From assembly GCA_958510825.1 (NCBI GenBank), contig OY294046.1:52601664-52665663 (forward strand): a stretch of DNA of 64,000 nucleotides. The letters are read 5' to 3'. The stretch comes from Brachypterus glaber. Taxonomy: Eukaryota; Arthropoda; Insecta; Coleoptera; Kateretidae. The notes beneath the pieces were generated by a model, which was not told the origin of the DNA, ran no database searches, and worked only from the letters and a program-made list of their open reading frames with translations. Position numbers and translations under genes: made by a program. This document shows positions 56,881-64,000 of this stretch, one piece after another; within the stretch, counting starts at the first letter, position 1; every line of letters begins with the position of its first letter.

Positions 56881-57456
56881 TGCGCTGTGAATAGTATAAT
56901 AACACAGACTTAAACGTATGAAGGAAAATCTTTAAGTTTAATTGAATTTACTTTGATCCAAACGTTTTTAGCAAATATTTAAGTTACCGTAAAATTTGTG
57001 GAACAATGAATTAGTATATTTAGTTAGTGTTAAAAGTAATTACTGTTAAATAAGGTTTATAAAAAAAGTTAGTTTGTAAAGATAAAATGAATATGATGGT
57101 ATTTGTATTATGTAAGATTTATCTTAAGTATCTTTATACTTTATGAATCATAAATATTGATAAAAGGAACAAGCCGTGAAAATATCTAATGCTCCACCTT
57201 TCTTAATATACTATTCACAGTAATTAATAACACTGGTCAACAAAAAATACATATCTTTCCATTTTGTCTGATATATCATTTTCAATGTACTTTTTGATGC
57301 TGTACATGAATTTGACCTCCATTTGTTGACTTTGGTTCAGAATTCGGAGATAAATGGTACTGCTTTTTTGAAAAAAAAGTTAAATATCGTTGTTTTCAGT
57401 TCTACTACATTTTATTTTTATATAATTGTAAGTATAATAATTATAATTTTAATATA
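56881..57456. other. Spacer with one arm of a GGTCAAC/GCTG-core element
   Basis: 57236-57320: AACACTGGTCAACAAAAAA, then TTTTTGATGCTGTACATGAA about 57 bp further in. The partner arm is not evident; the mariner-like element at 57457 lies just downstream. Confidence 0.5.
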
Positions 57457-58174
57457 CAGAGCGGTCCAAAAGTCAACCCCCCCCCCCCCTCTTAACTTTT
57501 GAACCAGTTGAGATATCGACTTCAAATTTGGAACTTTGCAATAAGATAACTTAAACTATCTTTTAGCGTATATTTAATACTTTTAGCTCTTAAAATGTGG
57601 GCAGGGGGGCATGGGGGCACATTTTTTTAAATGGAAAGGGGGTCGTGTAATACATCATTTTAAAGCTTGTAAAATTCTCCATTTAACTCTATATTTTTAA
57701 ATTTAAACAATTTTTTTTTTTGGGATTAAAATGGGGTTCAAAATGGGTATTAATTCCTCTGAAAAAAACAAATAATTTTTTTAAAATACCTAATTTCATC
57801 ATAAAAAAATGTTAATTATACTTTTAAACTAATCTTAGTTGAGATAAATACAAATTTATAAAAAAAACTTAAAAAGTCGAATGTTTTAGCACAAAAAATT
57901 AAAAAATCAAAACCTTAAAAAACATTTTTAAAAAATTTAAAAATATTAGTTTAAATAGAGAATATTATAAGCTTTAAAGTGATGTATCACATGACCCCAC
58001 TTTCCATTTAAAAAAATGTCCCCCCATGCCCCCCTGCCCACATTTTAAGAGCTGAAAATATCAAATATATACTAAAAGATAGAATAATTTGTCTTATTTA
58101 AGAGTTCTAAATTTGAAGTCGATATCTCAACGCGTTCAAAATTTAAAAGGGGGGGTGACTTTTGGACCGCACTG
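57457..58174. mobile_element. 718-bp mariner-like palindrome, CAGTGCGGTCCAAAAGT ends
   Basis: CAGAGCGGTCCAAAAGTCA and TGACTTTTGGACCGCACTG pair and are flanked by TA. Subterminal C/G runs, GAGATATCGACTTCAAATTT, GGGCAGGGGGGCATGGGGGC and their complements extend pairing nearly to the centre (about 57800). Related ends are at 9551 and 13675. Confidence 0.85.
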
Positions 58175-58183
58175 TATATTAGT

Positions 58184-58295
58184 TGTCCATATGGGTCATG
58201 CCATAGATTTTCTGTAAGTCCTGTGAGGCATATGTGGTTCAAGTTTAATGTAAACTTGAAGCACAGGACTTACTAAAAACCTATGACATTGGACA
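58184..58295. mobile_element. 112-bp hairpin
   Basis: TGTCCATATGGGTCATGCC...GTAAGTCCTGTG pairs with CACAGGACTTAC...CCTATGACATTGGACA; the inner CAAGTTTAATGTAAACTTG closes the loop. Confidence 0.75.
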
Positions 58296-58749
58296 GTGAA
58301 CGTGTTAAAATAAATTGTAGATAGTAATTTCTGTTAAAAAAGTAAAACAGAAAATTGGAATATCTTAAAAACAATATGAATTTTTTTTTTTTGTTCCTAA
58401 AACTGTTTATTGTCCAGTTTTTCTGATATGTTACAACATAACGTTATGTTAAGTGTTAAAATAAAAATTTTATTTTTAATTGTTTTGTTAAAAAACACCA
58501 AAAAAGCGGGGTTTTCGAACTCTTAAAACAAGGGTGTGTTTTTTTACTTATATCTCGGGACAGAAAATTTCAGTCTCAAATCCGATTTTACAAAATTAAT
58601 TAGTATTCAAAGACGAACAAATTCAGCTATAAAACAAATTAAAAGCTTTAGTAGTAACTGAGAAATAGGCATTTAAAAAATGTTTTTTTTTTTTATTTTT
58701 TTTTTAACTTTTCTTGAAACCCGTTAAAGATATCTAACAATAGTAGTTT
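58296..58749. other. AT-rich spacer
   Basis: Contains the perfect palindrome AACATAAC/GTTATGTT at about 58436-58451. No gene. Confidence 0.4.
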
Positions 58750-58874
58750 TTGTAACGAGTAAGCGACTTTAGTCCTTAGTGCACGAGAATTAATTTTTTT
58801 TTGACGACGCGAAGCGAAGTCAAAAAATCATTCGAGTGCACTAAGGACTTGTCGCAAACGAGTTGCGAACAAAA
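58750..58874. mobile_element. 125-bp foldback, GTGCACTAAGGACT arms
   Basis: TTTTGTAACGAGTAAGCGAC...AGTCCTTAGTGCACGAG pairs with CTCGAGTGCACTAAGGAC-like text...GCAAACGAGTTGCGAACAAAA; the loop contains GACGCGAAGCGAAGTC. Confidence 0.7.
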
Positions 58875-59087
58875 TTTTTCGTTCGATCTACAGTCTAGAC
58901 TCTTTAAAAATGTATATTTTAAATAATTACCTGTGTTTAATTTTCACATTTTAAAATGTTATAAACGTCAAATGAATTTGGTCAAAATAAAAGCTGTGTG
59001 TACTCGTTTGGATAAGTGAGTGTGCATAGTTGTCATTTCATTCAAATATGCACTATGTACTCGTGCGATAGAAATATATCCTAAAAG
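58875..59087. other. Spacer
   Basis: No feature recognised. Confidence 0.3.
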
Positions 59088-59603
59088 CCACTTTACACGG
59101 AGCAATTTGTGCGCAAGTTTGATGCTATGCAAGTTTGTTGCAAGAATGATTCAGTCACTGCGCATGCCTTCAGGCAAGTTTGAGGCCATTTTCGTGCCAT
59201 CAAATTATTTAGAACATGTTCTATTTTTCTGCGATTTTCACGCAAGTTTTTTGGTTATTTTCGTGGTACCAACCTGGAAAAAAAGTTACCAAATTGATTT
59301 CATTTTACTAATATAGTAGCAACTGCACATGTTAATAGTTATCATTATTATTAATAGGTCGGTCTGTCTAACTAAAAAACTTCCTTAAAAAAGCAAATGC
59401 TAGGTTATGTTTTTGTCAACAAACGCAGAGATACGTCAAAATTGTCTGGTTGGCAGCACTGTTTACCTTGCAATATATAGCACCAAACTTGCGTACAACT
59501 TGCTCCGTGAAAAGGCAAATTAATGTCCAATTGTTCTCATGCTATATCTGGCAGCAAACTTGCATAGCATCAAACTTGCGTACAAATTGCTCCGTGTAAA
59601 GTC
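59088..59603. mobile_element. 516-bp TIR element, CTTTACACGGAGCAATTTG ends
   Basis: TTTACACGGAGCAATTTGTG and CAAATTGCTCCGTGTAAA are the ends, and about 50 bp pairs (CGCAAGTTTGATGCTATGC). An additional CAACTTGCTCCGTG copy at 59499-59512 suggests a subterminal repeat or nested end. The 98-codon frame starting at 59020 crosses the TIR and is not a gene. Confidence 0.75.
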
Positions 59604-59861
59604 GTCTTATGTCCCTGGAAAAAGTCCCTGAAAACAACGGTATTTAACTTTTTTTTTCAAAAAAGCAATAGCATTTAATAATAATAAAAAAAAACTTTTT
59701 AAGAAATTTTCAACTTTTTTTAATTTTCTTTTTGCGAAGAACGTAAACATTAAAAAAAAATAATATTATTGTTTTTTTATTTTTTAATAAAGTTTAACAC
59801 CATAACTTTTTTGATTTTGAGGTGACTACTTTTAAAATTAGTAGAATTAATTCTTATAATA

Positions 59862-59970
59862 ATAATAGTATATTCCGCACCGAGTACTTACGCAAACCTA
59901 GTTTTCAATGCACGAGAGTGACTATTTTTTTACGAAGCTAAAAAAACAATAATTGGAATATACTACTATG
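59862..59970. repeat. Inverted repeat AGTATATTCC...GGAATATACT
   Basis: AATAGTATATTCC at left mirrors GGAATATACTACT at right; the centre has TGCACGAGAGTGAC-like words resembling 58750-58874. Confidence 0.6.
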
Positions 59971-60436
59971 TAATATATCTGGATTTAAATTTGTATATAC
60001 TACCTTATATGGGGATATTTTATCTGTTAGGATAGTAAAAAGCAAATGCTTAAAATTGTAATTTCCATCCCATTGCATATAAATCTTCTAAAACTTATAA
60101 GATTATATCGCAATACCTTATTGTACATAAAGGTATTAATAGATCAGATACTTAACATTGTTCGGTGAACCCGATTGCAGGTCATAATGAATTTAGTTAG
60201 AATCAAATTGGATTAAGTACAGCACATAATGTGATTTTAATGAAATTTTCTGGCATCTGCGTTAGCCATAATGCTCCTATACAAAACTAAATAAAAAAAA
60301 TAAAAATATGTGTATTTGCTCTGCTAATGCTATCTATATAATTTCTTAGTGAAAATGTTAACAGACCTTGATGTGAACAGAAATATTTTTATTTTTCCTG
60401 CAAACTATAGTTTCATTATTAAAATATTTTTTGCAG
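59971..60436. other. Region upstream of the ace-1 coding start; likely intronic
   Basis: No coding motif. Ends with a T-rich tract and TTTTTTGCAG at 60427-60436, a good 3' splice site. The first coding exon therefore probably joins an upstream 5'UTR exon that I cannot locate. Confidence 0.5.
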
Positions 60437-60751
60437 ATCTAAAAATCTACGATGAGCGTACCCCTACATATCCTGGCCACATGTGTATTGGTCATAGTAT
60501 TTCTACCATTTACAATTCCTACGCCTCACAGGGGGCGCCACCATGTGCCAGATCAGCCTCATGCAGAACCATTTCACATGTCACGTGACCCTTTCGACCC
60601 TCATCGGGATTCCGAAGAGTTCCGAAGAGACGCGCCCGATGACAAGCGAGAATTCGGAAATAAAGATCAAGCAGACTCCGATCCATTGATCGTGCAAACC
60701 AACAAGGGAAAAATTAAAGGAATTACGCTTCCTGCAGCCACAGGCAAAAAA
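60437..60751 (+). CDS. ace-1: Acetylcholinesterase (AChE1 type), first coding exon
   Basis: The exon begins after TTGCAG (60431-60436); translation starts at ATG 60452 and gives exactly 100 codons to the donor AAA|GTAGGT at 60751/60752 (phase 0). Residues 5-22 are hydrophobic (L-H-I-L-A-T-C-V-L-V-I-V-F-L), a secretory leader. Residues 26-75 are rich in His, Pro, Asp and Arg, a low-complexity linker seen in insect AChE1 precursors. Similarity to the catalytic fold starts at D-P-L-I-V-Q-T-N-K-G-K-I-K-G (77-90). The enzyme hydrolyses acetylcholine at cholinergic synapses, extracellularly. The start was chosen because the leader follows it directly; the overlapping frame from 60349 has no similarity. 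Confidence 0.9.
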
Positions 60752-61522
60752 GTAGGTATTTTACTTGATTAAATCAGGTAATTTTTTCCATATCTAGATA
60801 AGATATAAATTCAAACCAATGGCATCTAAGTTATTTTTTTCACTACTAGCTTTAGAACATACCATTATTTATCTTGTTTTCAGACTGTGAAATTAATTTT
60901 CTTCACCTATAGCAATAATAATTTTTTCTCTTCTAGTAGAAGTCAATTTTATAAACAATTGATTTATGTCACTTTAGATGTTTCAGTACTTTGTGAAATT
61001 TTTACTAATTAAACCCAAGACAATAGCTTTAATTAAATTTTTATTTATTAAATATAATTAATTATAATTATTACCAATTAATTCAATCTATTATTAGCTA
61101 AATATTATGAAAAAAATTAAAAAAAAAAACTAAATTTTTAACTTCAGTTTAAAGTATTTATTTGAGCAAATGTCATTGATCAAGGCTACTTGATTTTTAT
61201 GAAAATTTCAAGAAATATAATTTCTGTTAATCATTTATTTTATTATTTAAATAAAAATAGTTAAATAGTGATAGTAGTGAAAAAACTAATACATAAACTA
61301 AGCTAGAGAAGTCTATTATAGCCTAGCACTCTTAAATTTAATAAGCTCGGCAATAAAAAATATCTTATCTACCTTGGTATATAATTACTATTATACCAAA
61401 AATGTTTAAAATATTTTTGTTTTCTCAGATTTAGATGTTATGCATCTTTTTAGACTAAGATAGACTAAGCATATCAAAACTTTGGGTACAAAAAGTTAAA
61501 GTCCCTATTTTTTTTGTTTTAG
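60752..61522 (+). other. ace-1 intron (771 bp)
   Basis: GTAGGT donor and TTTTTGTTTTAG acceptor (61511-61522). AT-rich, no repeat ends seen. Confidence 0.85.

Positions 61523-64000
<2,478 letters not shown>

Noticed and set aside
60349..60588. Alternative upstream start for ace-1 at 60349
   Set aside because: Different frame from the conserved protein and crosses the predicted splice acceptor.

Overview
The window is a piece of an insect nuclear genome, most plausibly from a large, repeat-swollen and AT-rich genome; a beetle is possible, but the sequence alone does not fix the order. The evidence is the one conventional gene: spliced exons of an acetylcholinesterase of the insect AChE1 (ace-1) type at 60437-64000, with an insect-type Cys-Glu-Phe-Pro-Phe acyl-pocket strand, a secretory leader, GT-AG introns and no bacterial features. 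The gene runs off the right edge. The preceding 60 kb contains no convincing host gene.

Those 60 kb are a near-continuous layer of transposable elements and their remains. They include: (i) non-LTR retrotransposon fragments at 16.2-17.0, 20.4-21.7, 25.2-26.7, 45.1-45.3 (tail only) and 46.6-47.2 kb; (ii) two DNA transposons (35332-39304 and 48571-50219) that share a decayed gene family (N-terminal Cys pairs, an Asp-Asn-Gly-Gly-Gly segment and a conserved C-terminal block) although their terminal inverted repeats (TIRs) differ, each flanked by an apparent 4-bp target duplication; (iii) more than 25 palindromic (foldback) elements of 60-950 bp, several with TA or TTAA flanks typical of mariner-like and piggyBac-like non-autonomous elements; (iv) tandem duplications of 223, about 950, about 297 and about 255/110 bp; and (v) minisatellites, one of them a GC-rich array of nine units built on ATTACCGCG.

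Layout: 0-9.5 kb foldback families, a GCTGAA-motif tandem cluster and tandem duplications; 9.5-15.6 kb more foldbacks, including a 63-nt hairpin with a 9-bp target duplication; 15.6-27 kb LINE remains, a FLYWCH-like fragment, an ATTACCGCG array and an element carrying about twelve copies of a GTCCGATATTTGGGAC-like motif; 27-35 kb a tRNA-like SINE candidate and large foldbacks; 35.3-39.3 kb the long-TIR transposon; 39-48.5 kb foldbacks and an RLE-type retroelement remnant; 48.6-50.2 kb the second transposon; 50-60 kb large palindromes and a dimeric repeat with a 14-bp target duplication; 60.4-64 kb ace-1.

The most unusual sequence-level pattern is a short core, roughly GGGGTYGCTGA-NNN-GAATYTG, that recurs about twenty times inside otherwise dissimilar repeats. 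In the palindromic ones it sits about 55-65 bp inside an end resembling TAACACNGGCCCACAAAAAA. The best candidate for an under-described system is the pair of transposons in (ii).
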